Part shown: in pieces, positions 1 through 5,463 of the stretch
Position numbering within the stretch: the stretch's first letter is position 1
Layout of the letters: every line of letters starts with the position of its first letter
Assembly (NCBI GenBank): GCA_003140115.1
Contig: PLIQ01000304.1
Span: 2,737 to 8,924 of the forward strand
Direction: 5' to 3'
Source: Actinomycetota bacterium
GTDB taxonomy: Bacteria; Actinomycetota; Actinomycetes; Streptosporangiales; Streptosporangiaceae
Length of the DNA stretch: 6,188 bases
Notes under the pieces: model-generated
Database searches by the model: none
The model's input: only the letters and a program-made list of their open reading frames with translations
What the model was told of the DNA's origin: nothing
Program-made: the position numbers and the translations under genes

Positions 1-46
1 TGGCGGTGTTCCGTAGTGGCGGTTTACCTGGCGGCCGCCGCGGCGG

Positions 47-739
47 TCAGCGGGTGCGGGCGCGGCGGGAGCGCCGCCTTGCTACCGGCTTGGGACCGCG
101 GCCTGCGGCAGCCACGGGCTCCCGGGGAACCTCGGCCGCGGCAGCAACTGGCTCCCGGGTCACGGCGGCCGCGGCAGCAACGGGCTGCTGGGTCGCGGCG
201 GCCGCGGCGGCAACGGGCTCCCGGGGAACCTCGGCCGCGACTGCACCGGGCTGCTGGGGAACCTTGACCACGACGGCACCGGGCTGCTGGGGAACCTTGA
301 CCGCGGCGGGACCGGGCTGGACCTCGGCTGCGGCGGGACCGGGCTGGATCCCGGCTGCGGCGGTACCGGGCTGCTGGGGGGCGTCGATCGCGGGGCCGGG
401 GCGGCGTTCGGGGCCGATGGCCGGCTTGAGGGGGCCGACGGCCTGGGCCAGCGCGGCCAGCAGGTCAGCGGGACCGGCAGGGGTCTTGTCGGCCAGCTGC
501 CATTCCCTTACGATGACCGCGCCCTCAGGACCGGGATAGAAGACGTCGCCCAGGAAGCAGCCCCCTGCTTCCAGCGCCAGGATGTCTGGATGGTCATCGG
601 GGACATCCTGCAGGTACATGGCCGTGTCGAGCAGACTGACCACGCTGCGCGCGACGCGCGACGCGCTGACGCCCGCGGTGTCGAGCCGCCACCACGCCTG
701 CGCCCGGAGGAACCTGGCAATCATTTTCGTCTTAACCAC
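47..739 (-). CDS. Unrecognised protein with Ala/Pro-rich repeat tail
   Basis: A 230-residue protein of unknown function. Residues 1-110 look like a compact folded domain (basic N-terminus with WW at 16-17, then an acidic stretch around DVPDDHPDILALEAGGCFLGDVF, then VREWQLADKT). This half resembles, from memory, small uncharacterised actinobacterial proteins, but I cannot name a family. Residues 122-212 are a low-complexity tail of 9-11-residue units (types QQPGAVAAEVP and REPVAAAAEVP), and the last 17 residues are strongly basic (RRRSRRARTR). There is no signal peptide or membrane span. The GTG at 737-739 is taken as the start; an in-frame ATG at 722-724 would give 225 residues. Neither has a Shine-Dalgarno sequence. 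The gene follows parE on the same strand after 46 bp but appears to have its own promoter. The frame is supported by the N-terminal half rather than by the repeats, which are open in several frames. Confidence 0.72.
   Translation of the reverse strand: MVKTKMIARFLRAQAWWRLDTAGVSASRVARSVVSLLDTAMYLQDVPDDHPDILALEAGGCFLGDVFYPGPEGAVIVREWQLADKTPAGPADLLAALAQAVGPLKPAIGPERRPGPAIDAPQQPGTAAAGIQPGPAAAEVQPGPAAVKVPQQPGAVVVKVPQQPGAVAAEVPREPVAAAAAATQQPVAAAAAVTREPVAAAAEVPREPVAAAGRGPKPVARRRSRRARTR
114..392. repeat. In-frame 33/27-bp tandem repeat
   Basis: There are six consecutive units of 33 bp (114-146, 147-179, 180-212, 213-245, 246-278, 279-311), two of 27 bp (312-338, 339-365) and a partial divergent unit from 366. 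Each unit begins with ACGGGCT, ACTGGCT or CCGGGCT on the plus strand. Units 5 and 6 are nearly identical to each other. All lengths are multiples of three, so the array encodes 11- and 9-residue protein units in the minus-strand gene without breaking its frame. Such coding minisatellites commonly vary in copy number by slippage. Confidence 0.88.
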
Positions 740-747
740 GAGTAGTG

Positions 748-776
748 ATCGTACAAGTCCCCTGAGTGATCCTCAA
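748..776 (-). promoter_or_regulatory. Predicted housekeeping promoter of the repeat-tail gene
   Basis: On the minus strand TTGAGG (771-776) and TACGAT (748-753) are separated by exactly 17 nt. This matches the actinobacterial primary-sigma pattern TTGAcn-N16-18-TAnnnT. The 3' end of the -10 box is 8 nt from the GTG start at 739, so transcription would begin at or within a few bases of the start codon. This fits the missing ribosome binding site and suggests a leaderless mRNA. It is a prediction from sequence only. Confidence 0.5.
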
Positions 777-785
777 CCGATCTGG

Positions 786-3700
786 CTATATGTCGATGCG
801 GGAGGGATCAAGCTCGGCCGCGCCGCGGACGATGAAGTCCCGGCGCGGGGCCACCTCGGTCCCCATCAGCAGGCTGAATATCTCCGCGGCCGCGGCGGCG
901 TCCTCGATCCTGATCCGGCGCATGGTGCGGTGCCGGGGATCCATGGTGGTCTCGGCCAGCTGGGAGGCGTCCATCTCACCCAGGCCCTTGTACCGCTGCA
1001 CCGGCTCCTTCCACCGCTGGCCGCGCCGCTCCAGCTCCAGCAGCGTCCGGTTCAGCTCGGCGTCGGAGTACGTGTACCGGTACTTGTCCTGGCCCTTGCG
1101 GGTGTGCGTCAGCTCGATCCGGTGCAGCGGCGGGACCGCGGCGAACACCCGGCCCGCGTCCAGCATCGGCCGCAGGTAGCGATGGAACAGCGTAAGCAGC
1201 AGGGTACGGATGTGCGCGCCGTCCACGTCTGCGTCCGAATTGTGGGTTAGTAGCCCGCCGGTACCGGAGATAAAGTTCTCGTCCTCCGGGACGGACAGGT
1301 CGTAGACGTCGCCGTTGTAGTGCAGTTTCCTGATCATCCGGATCGGCAACGCGACCAGGTCCCTCGAGACCTGCTCGCATCCCGAGCGAGTTGCCGGGCG
1401 TGCTACGTACGCGGCAAACGCATCAGCACATGGAGCGCTGCGCCACAGGCGGCTCAGCGTTTTCAGTGCCTCTTTGCCGGTCACACTGACGAGGTAGCTA
1501 GGCCCGCTCGCCACTTCGTGCTCGCGTATCTGGAACTTCCCGCCCCGGCGACGGCTCAGGCCAGCCAGCACGCCAAGCTGACCCAGCAGGTACAGCAGCC
1601 CGTTCGCGAGGTCGATCGAGGAGGTGGCGAAGGCTAGCTTCTGTCCGACGCGGTCCTTGCTCCCGTCGCCCAGGAAATACCCTTCCAGGAACGCGAGCTG
1701 ATTGGTCTCCTCGCAGTTGAGCAGCAGGTCAGGGATGCGCTTATGGGTCGCCGTCCCTCCCATGCCCATCGCCCTGAAGGCACGGGCGAAGACCGGAGCA
1801 TGCACGTAGAGATGCAGCGCGTTCGGAACTGCCTTCGGCCTCACGATCGTCGGAGTACGGCCGGTCACGGCCTCGATGGCGGTGACAAGTGACGGGAGGT
1901 ACCGCTCGTCGGGTGCGCCGAGCGAGAAGTTGAGCCGGGCGCCACGGGAGCTGAGCGACCCCTCCGCGAGGTACCAGCCGAGCATGTAGCACAGCTCCTC
2001 GGTCACCGGAAGGAAGCGGTTTACCGCACGGGTACGGTGGGCGCGCGTGTAGAGAACGACATCGCGGCCATCGGCCTGGGCGGCGAGCCAGGACAGGTCT
2101 TCTTCGCTAAGGTCGGCCAGCCAGGCGGCGGGAGCGACGTCGCGGTACAGGTCGTTAGCCGAGGCCGTCGCGGACCACTGCTCGACGAGTGACGCGACTA
2201 CCACAGCTGCTTCCGGCCATGGCTCGCCCAGTTCGGTAAGGTACCGCCGGAAGACGGGCTCCGGTGGCAGGGAGCGGCAAGTCTCGAACTCGCTGATGCT
2301 GCACGCCTGCCGGTAACCCAGCCTTCCGGCCATGTCCCCGCCGGTGATTCCCTGCTTCTTTCGCGCCTCGGCCAGCCGGGCCCACTCCGACCTCGGGAGC
2401 CGGATCCGCGGGACGTCCCGCCGCAGATGGGCGGGCTGCCGGGCCGCGGCCTTGGCGGCGAGGAGCCGACGGACGGCCTCTCCTTCGATCCGGATCGCAT
2501 TGTGGTACCCGGTCCGGCGGAGCAGCATGGCCAAGTCGACCTCATGCTGTGGCGCGGGTCGCGGCAGCCGGCGTGGCGCGACGACCAGATCACCGAGGCG
2601 CAGGTCGCTGGCGGGCTTGAGAGCAAGCTCGCCGTTTTCATAAGTGAAGACGGAGTGGCCGCCGGTCACGGTGACTTCGCGGCCGTAGGCGGTCCTGATC
2701 TGGTACATCTCACCGCGGTGGTGGTGCCGGATCAGCTGTTTCAGCGGGCTGATCCTGGTGGTCCGCGTAGCCAGGTCCACGCTCACTGTTTCGGCTATGG
2801 AAGTCGGGTCGCCGGTGCCGATGACCTCGTCGATGGCGAGGCCTATCCGGCGAAGGGTCAATCGGCCGTCGCGATCGGTGAGCAGGACCGGCTCATTCGG
2901 CGCCACGGACATCAGGATCACCCGCTGGTAGCGGGCCGAGTCCAGGTCGAACGAACTGCCCGAGCCGGCGCCGATGACCTGGATGATGGAGGCGCACTCG
3001 GCGTTCTTGAGCATGTCCGCCAGGGAGGCCTTCTGCACGTTGAGGATCTTGCCGCGGATGGGCAGCAGGGCCTGGAACTCCGAGTCGCGGGCCATCTTGG
3101 CGGTGCCGAGCGCGGAGTCGCCCTCCACGATGAACAGCTCGCTGCGGTCGTCGGCCGAACGGCAGTCGACCAGCTTGGCCGGCAGCGAGGAGCTGGCCAG
3201 CGCCGACTTGCGCCGCTGGTTGTCGCGATGCTCGCGGGCGGCGATGCGCGCCTTGGCGGCCGACGCCACCTTCTCCAGGATCGAGCGGGCCTGTTGCTTG
3301 GCCCCCCGCGGCGGCGTCTCCAGGTAGGCCTTGAGCTGGGTGCTGACGACCTGGGCGACGATCCGGGACGCGGCCGGGGTGCCGAGCACCTCCTTGGTCT
3401 GCCCCTCGAACTGCGGCTCGGGCAGCCGGACGGAGATCACCGCGACCAGGCCTTCGAGCGCGTCTTCCTTGGTCACCGGCTCGTCGCCGTTCTTCAGCAG
3501 CCGAGCCGCGCGGAGCTGGTCGTTCAGCGTGCGGACCAGGGCCCGCTCGAAACCGGTGACGTGGGTGCCGCCGTGCGGGGTGGCGATGACGTTCACGAAC
3601 GAGCGGAGCACGGCGTCGTAGCCGCTCCCCCACTGCAGCGCGACGTCGACTCCGAGCTCGCGCTCCACGTCGGTCGGCGTCATGTGCCCGCGGTCATCCA

Positions 3701-4613
3701 GCACCGGGACGGTCTCGGTGAAGTTCCCCGAGCCGGTCAGCCGCAGCACGTCGGAGACCGGCTCGCCGGAGGCCAGGTGCGAGCAGAACTCGCTGATGCC
3801 CCCGTCGAAGCGGAACTCGGCGTGGCGTGCTTCCTGCTCCGGGGCCTCGTCGTCCCCGCTTTCATCGCTGATCGTGATGGTCAGACCGGGGACCAGATAG
3901 GCGGTCTGGCGGGCGCGCTCGGTCAGGGCCTCGTAGCTGAACCTGGCGTCGCGCAGGAACACCTGGCGGTCCGGCCAGAACCTGATCCTGGTGCCGGTGG
4001 CCTTCTTGAGGATGCGGCCGAGATCGCGCAATCCTGATCGCTTGGTGAAGTCGGCCGTAGGGCCGGGCCCGGCGAACTCACCGGTGACGCCGCGGCGGAA
4101 GCTGGCCGCCCAGGTCCGGCCCTCCCGGTCCACCTCGACGTCGAGCCGCGCGGCCAGCGCGTTGACCACCGAGGCGCCCACGCCGTGCAGCCCGCCGGAG
4201 GCGGTGTAGGAGCCGCCGCCGAACTTGCCCCCCGCGTGCAGCCTGGTCATGACCAGCTCCACGCCGGACAGCTTGGTCTTGCGCTCGACGTCGACCGGGA
4301 TGCCCCGGCCGTTGTCCCGGACTTCGGCCGAACCGTCCGCATGCAGAATCACGTCGATCCGGGTGCAGTGCCCGCCCAGCGCCTCATCCACCGAGTTGTC
4401 GAAGATCTCCCACAGGCAGTGCTGCAGGCCGCGGCCGTCGGTCGACCCGACGTACATGCCCGGACGCTTGCGCACCGCGTCCAGGCCCTCCAGGACCGAC
4501 AGGTGCCGGGCGGTATAGGAGGTGTCGCCCGCGGGGTTGACGGGCAGCCGGGCGGCCGCGCCAGTGTTGGCAACGGCAGTGGCGGTAACGGCAGTGGTGC
4601 TAACGGCGGTCAC
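786..4613 (-). CDS. parE: DNA topoisomerase IV subunit B (ParE type) with intein
   Basis: ATPase subunit of a type IIA topoisomerase, which with ParC relaxes and decatenates DNA. The precursor is 1275 residues from GTG 4611-4613; removing the intein leaves 718, normal for the family. The GHKL ATPase domain shows EIFDNSVDEA (69-78, catalytic Glu 69 and Mg-binding Asn 73), DNGRGIP (from 100), GGLHGVGASVVNAL (140-153) and QTK (405-407). The Toprim domain shows EGDSALGTAK with catalytic Glu 497. EGDSALGTAK rather than EGDSAGGSAK is typical of the second actinobacterial B subunit, so ParE is preferred over GyrB. The intein occupies 569-1125, then SDADVDGAHIRTLLLTLF and YKGLGEMD resume the extein. 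The GTG start is chosen because AAGGAG lies 12 nt upstream. An ATG at 4695-4697 would add 28 residues without a ribosome binding site. The N-terminus is Ala/Thr/Val-rich. The gene ends with TAG 46 bp before the next gene. Confidence 0.95.
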   Translation of the reverse strand: MTAVSTTAVTATAVANTGAAARLPVNPAGDTSYTARHLSVLEGLDAVRKRPGMYVGSTDGRGLQHCLWEIFDNSVDEALGGHCTRIDVILHADGSAEVRDNGRGIPVDVERKTKLSGVELVMTRLHAGGKFGGGSYTASGGLHGVGASVVNALAARLDVEVDREGRTWAASFRRGVTGEFAGPGPTADFTKRSGLRDLGRILKKATGTRIRFWPDRQVFLRDARFSYEALTERARQTAYLVPGLTITISDESGDDEAPEQEARHAEFRFDGGISEFCSHLASGEPVSDVLRLTGSGNFTETVPVLDDRGHMTPTDVERELGVDVALQWGSGYDAVLRSFVNVIATPHGGTHVTGFERALVRTLNDQLRAARLLKNGDEPVTKEDALEGLVAVISVRLPEPQFEGQTKEVLGTPAASRIVAQVVSTQLKAYLETPPRGAKQQARSILEKVASAAKARIAAREHRDNQRRKSALASSSLPAKLVDCRSADDRSELFIVEGDSALGTAKMARDSEFQALLPIRGKILNVQKASLADMLKNAECASIIQVIGAGSGSSFDLDSARYQRVILMSVAPNEPVLLTDRDGRLTLRRIGLAIDEVIGTGDPTSIAETVSVDLATRTTRISPLKQLIRHHHRGEMYQIRTAYGREVTVTGGHSVFTYENGELALKPASDLRLGDLVVAPRRLPRPAPQHEVDLAMLLRRTGYHNAIRIEGEAVRRLLAAKAAARQPAHLRRDVPRIRLPRSEWARLAEARKKQGITGGDMAGRLGYRQACSISEFETCRSLPPEPVFRRYLTELGEPWPEAAVVVASLVEQWSATASANDLYRDVAPAAWLADLSEEDLSWLAAQADGRDVVLYTRAHRTRAVNRFLPVTEELCYMLGWYLAEGSLSSRGARLNFSLGAPDERYLPSLVTAIEAVTGRTPTIVRPKAVPNALHLYVHAPVFARAFRAMGMGGTATHKRIPDLLLNCEETNQLAFLEGYFLGDGSKDRVGQKLAFATSSIDLANGLLYLLGQLGVLAGLSRRRGGKFQIREHEVASGPSYLVSVTGKEALKTLSRLWRSAPCADAFAAYVARPATRSGCEQVSRDLVALPIRMIRKLHYNGDVYDLSVPEDENFISGTGGLLTHNSDADVDGAHIRTLLLTLFHRYLRPMLDAGRVFAAVPPLHRIELTHTRKGQDKYRYTYSDAELNRTLLELERRGQRWKEPVQRYKGLGEMDASQLAETTMDPRHRTMRRIRIEDAAAAAEIFSLLMGTEVAPRRDFIVRGAAELDPSRIDI
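1548..1997 (-). other. LAGLIDADG (DOD) endonuclease region of the intein
   Basis: Two LAGLIDADG motifs about 100 residues apart mark a single-chain homing endonuclease. The first is MLGWYLAEG, with Glu at intein position 316. The second is LEGYFLGDG, with Asp at position 415. Both catalytic acidic positions are occupied (Glu or Asp is normal), and there is no frameshift or stop. By family knowledge, such an enzyme cuts an intein-free allele at the insertion site and drives copying of the intein. Activity is inferred from intact motifs only. Confidence 0.88.
2229..2381 (-). other. XRE/Cro-like helix-turn-helix inside the intein
   Basis: Intein residues 177-227 follow the XRE pattern: a first helix (WARLAEARKKQGIT), a second and recognition helix (GGDMAGRLGYRQACSISEFE) and a third helix leading to FRRYLTELGEP. 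Spacing and hydrophobic positions match the Cro/C1 fold (L-x3-R-x4-G-T/I-x4-[MA]-A-x2-LG-x5-IS-x-[EF]-E). It lies between splicing block B and the first LAGLIDADG motif, the position where other homing inteins carry an extra DNA-recognition region. Its likely role is target-DNA contact. A role as an autonomous repressor is less likely because it is excised with the intein. Confidence 0.65.
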
Positions 4614-4625
4614 GGCCGGGCCGAT

Positions 4626-4631
4626 CTCCTT
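4626..4631 (-). promoter_or_regulatory. Ribosome binding site of parE
   Basis: AAGGAG (inside GGAAGGAGAT) on the minus strand lies 12 nt before the GTG at 4611-4613. The spacing is longer than ideal, but there is no other start codon nearer. The ATG at 4697 has no such motif, so this site decides the start. Confidence 0.6.
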
Positions 4632-4639
4632 CCGGAAAT

Positions 4640-4656
4640 GGCCCCGCGGCGGGGCC
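4640..4656 (-). promoter_or_regulatory. Small G/C hairpin ahead of the parE ribosome binding site
   Basis: GGCCCCG and CGGGGCC form a perfect 7-bp stem with a 3-nt loop, ending 8 nt upstream of AAGGAG. It would fall in the parE 5' untranslated region and could influence translation initiation or mRNA stability. Function is inferred. Confidence 0.35.
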
Positions 4657-4765
4657 TCTCGAACAGAGTAGCGTTCCCGGCCGGGTGCCGGGTGCATGCC
4701 ACGCGGCGGAGCCCGCGAAAATGCTTCGCCCGCCCGTTATCGGGTATATGTGATGTAGAGACACA

Positions 4766-4814
4766 CGGTGCCTGTGTGCCGCCGGGTCACGCCCCCGGCG
4801 GGACACGGGCACCG
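4766..4814. repeat. Near-perfect 21-bp inverted repeat with 7-nt loop
   Basis: Arms 4766-4786 and 4794-4814 pair over 21 positions with one G-U type wobble and one G/G mismatch, around the loop TCACGCC. The inner 8 bp are CCGCCGGG/CCCGGCGG and the outer 7 bp CGGTGCC/GGCACCG. No T-tract follows on either strand, so it is not a classical intrinsic terminator. It is centred about 175 bp from each start. It could be an insulator between the divergent units, a protein-binding site, or a structured leader of whichever promoter reads through it. Confidence 0.8.
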
Positions 4815-4973
4815 CGCGTCAGGGCCGGAAATAATACGAAGCGTCCGGATGCGGTTTCGCTTGTGGCGTAGAGCACCCCGAGTAGGGAACGCCGGCGCCT
4901 GGGTATGTGTTGCACTGAACTGTAAGGCGTAAAACCGGAGCCAGACGGACGTAGCAGCCGGAGGCACCGCGAG

Positions 4974-4979
4974 AGGAGG
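4974..4979 (+). promoter_or_regulatory. Ribosome binding site deciding a TTG start
   Basis: AGGAGG lies 5 nt upstream of TTG 4985-4987 and is close to a perfect anti-Shine-Dalgarno match. No ATG or GTG is equally well placed, so it fixes the uncommon TTG start of the small gene. Confidence 0.8.
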
Positions 4980-4984
4980 CGACG

Positions 4985-5197
4985 TTGACAGGAGCCATAG
5001 CCCCCACAAGGCCGCTGACAGCCTTGGACATCTGCGATCGTTGCGGCGCCCAGGCATATGTACGCGTGCTACTTGCCAACTCAGGAGAGCTTCTCTTCTG
5101 CGCGCATCACGGGCGAGTGCACGCCAAGGCGCTATCCAAGGTTGCGGTTGACATTCAGGACGAGTCGAACCGGCTGTCCGAGCCGCAACCACAGTAA
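4985..5197 (+). CDS. Small CxxC/CxxH protein of the sigA-parE locus
   Basis: A 70-residue cytoplasmic protein resembling a conserved actinobacterial family of small proteins found near the principal sigma factor gene; I recall it as an uncharacterised DUF7455-type family, and the exact name needs a profile search. The conserved core is CDRCGAQAYVRV followed by GELLFCAHHGR. Cys17, Cys20, Cys39 and His41 or His42 form a C-x2-C-x18-C-x2-H arrangement suitable for one zinc ion. The C-terminus is a charged helix-like tail (VDIQDESNRL). There is no signal peptide or membrane segment. TTG is used as the start because AGGAGG lies 5 nt upstream. Leucine codons such as CTA and CTT appear more often than in parE. 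The gene is divergent from parE, convergent with the sigma factor gene, and followed by an intrinsic terminator. Its biochemical role is unknown. Confidence 0.88.
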   Translation: MTGAIAPTRPLTALDICDRCGAQAYVRVLLANSGELLFCAHHGRVHAKALSKVAVDIQDESNRLSEPQPQ

Positions 5198-5209
5198 CGC
5201 GAATGGCCT

Positions 5210-5229
5210 GGCCGGCAACGAAGCCGGCC
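5210..5229 (+). repeat. First hairpin downstream of the small gene
   Basis: GGCCGGC (5210-5216) and GCCGGCC (5223-5229) form a perfect 7-bp stem with loop AACGAA, starting 12 nt after the stop codon. No T-tract follows. It shares one base with the next hairpin, so the elements are packed in series ahead of the terminator. Confidence 0.6.
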
Positions 5230-5249
5230 GTCGGCGTTAGACGCCGACG
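5229..5249 (+). promoter_or_regulatory. Hairpin competing with the terminator (antiterminator-like)
   Basis: CGTCGGCGT (5229-5237) and ACGCCGACG (5241-5249) form a perfect 9-bp stem with loop TAG. The right arm overlaps the left arm of the terminator stem (5243-5253) by 7 nt, so the two helices are mutually exclusive. The geometry is that of an antiterminator/terminator pair, though it lies after the gene rather than before one. Confidence 0.5.
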
Positions 5250-5277
5250 CCAGCAGTGATCTGGCGTCGGCCTTTTT
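5243..5277 (+). terminator. Intrinsic terminator of the small gene
   Basis: GCCGACGCCAG (5243-5253) and CTGGCGTCGGC (5261-5271) form a perfect 11-bp stem with 7-nt loop CAGTGAT, followed by CTTTTTG on the plus strand. This is a textbook rho-independent terminator 45 nt after the TAA. Confidence 0.9.
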
Positions 5278-5423
5278 GTGCCCGTTGACGCCCGGCGCGA
5301 GCCGGGGCGCAAACGCATGAGAGTAACGCCTCGTGGCGAGAGCCACCTTGAACGAATCCCGAACCGTCCGGCCAGTTCAGTGCGCCGCGATCGAAGCCAC
5401 GCTCACGGTGTGACGCGCCGTCG

Positions 5424-5463
5424 TGGGCATGGGCCCGGAGGCGCGGCCTTCTGGGCATGGGCC
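5424..5463. repeat. 12-bp direct repeat
   Basis: TGGGCATGGGCC occurs at 5424-5435 and again at 5452-5463, 28 bp apart start to start. The second copy contains the ATG of the coding-like remnant. It may be a leftover of a small duplication or of an excision event. Confidence 0.7.

Larger units (their letters stand above)
1239..2909 (-). mobile_element. Intein with homing endonuclease in ParE
   Basis: A 557-residue in-frame protein-splicing element inserted between VILM and SDADVDGAH, inside the conserved Toprim DxD motif. It starts at Ser1 (codon 2907-2909, SVAPNEPVLLTD) and ends at Asn557 (codon 1239-1241) after His556 (GLLTHN); the +1 extein residue is Ser. Block B is VTVTGGH, with Thr82 and His85. 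Block F is VYDLSVPEDENFISG. The middle holds a LAGLIDADG endonuclease and a helix-turn-helix. All splicing residues expected of a class 1 intein are present, with Ser in place of the commoner Cys at position 1. Removing the element restores an uninterrupted ParE sequence, which fixes the boundaries. Several codons at the C-terminal junction (CTA CTA, AAT) look less G/C-biased than the extein, fitting acquisition by transfer. The mobility class is inferred from the endonuclease. Confidence 0.93.
4614..4984. other. Divergent intergenic region, parE / 70-residue gene
   Basis: These 371 bp without a gene separate two divergently transcribed genes, so promoters for both should lie here. I found no convincing -35/-10 pair for either. 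Weak candidates are TACTCT (4665-4670, minus) for parE and TTGTGG-N16-TAGGGA (4861-4888, plus) for the small gene. The region also holds the parE ribosome binding site and its upstream hairpin, the large inverted repeat at 4766-4814, and an A/T-rich patch (AAATAATACGAA, 4829-4840) that is unusual for this window. Confidence 0.6.

Noticed and set aside
35..46. 12-bp palindrome CCGCCGCGGCGG right after the stop of the leftmost gene
   Set aside because: With no loop-forming centre and no T-tract it cannot be called a terminator. In such G/C-rich DNA it may be chance.
114..365. Regularly spaced repeats that could suggest a CRISPR array
   Set aside because: Units are directly adjacent with no unique spacers, are multiples of three long and lie inside a coding frame. 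There are no cas genes.
6..539. 177-codon plus-strand frame through the tandem repeats
   Set aside because: The repeat units contain no stop in several frames, so this is open by composition. The minus-strand frame has a non-repetitive protein-like N-terminal domain and a promoter.
2427..4037. 536-codon open frame on the plus strand opposite parE
   Set aside because: It is the antisense shadow of a strongly G/C-biased real gene. The translation is low in recognisable motifs and the minus strand carries unmistakable ParE.
4185..4871. 228-codon plus-strand frame running from parE across the intergenic region
   Set aside because: Mostly antisense to the ParE ATPase domain, with no ribosome binding site and no recognisable domain.
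4885..4909. GGGAAC-N16-GTG resembling an ECF sigma promoter for the small gene
   Set aside because: The -10 half is only GTG/GTGTT and is not a firm match. A stress-sigma promoter cannot be claimed from this alone.
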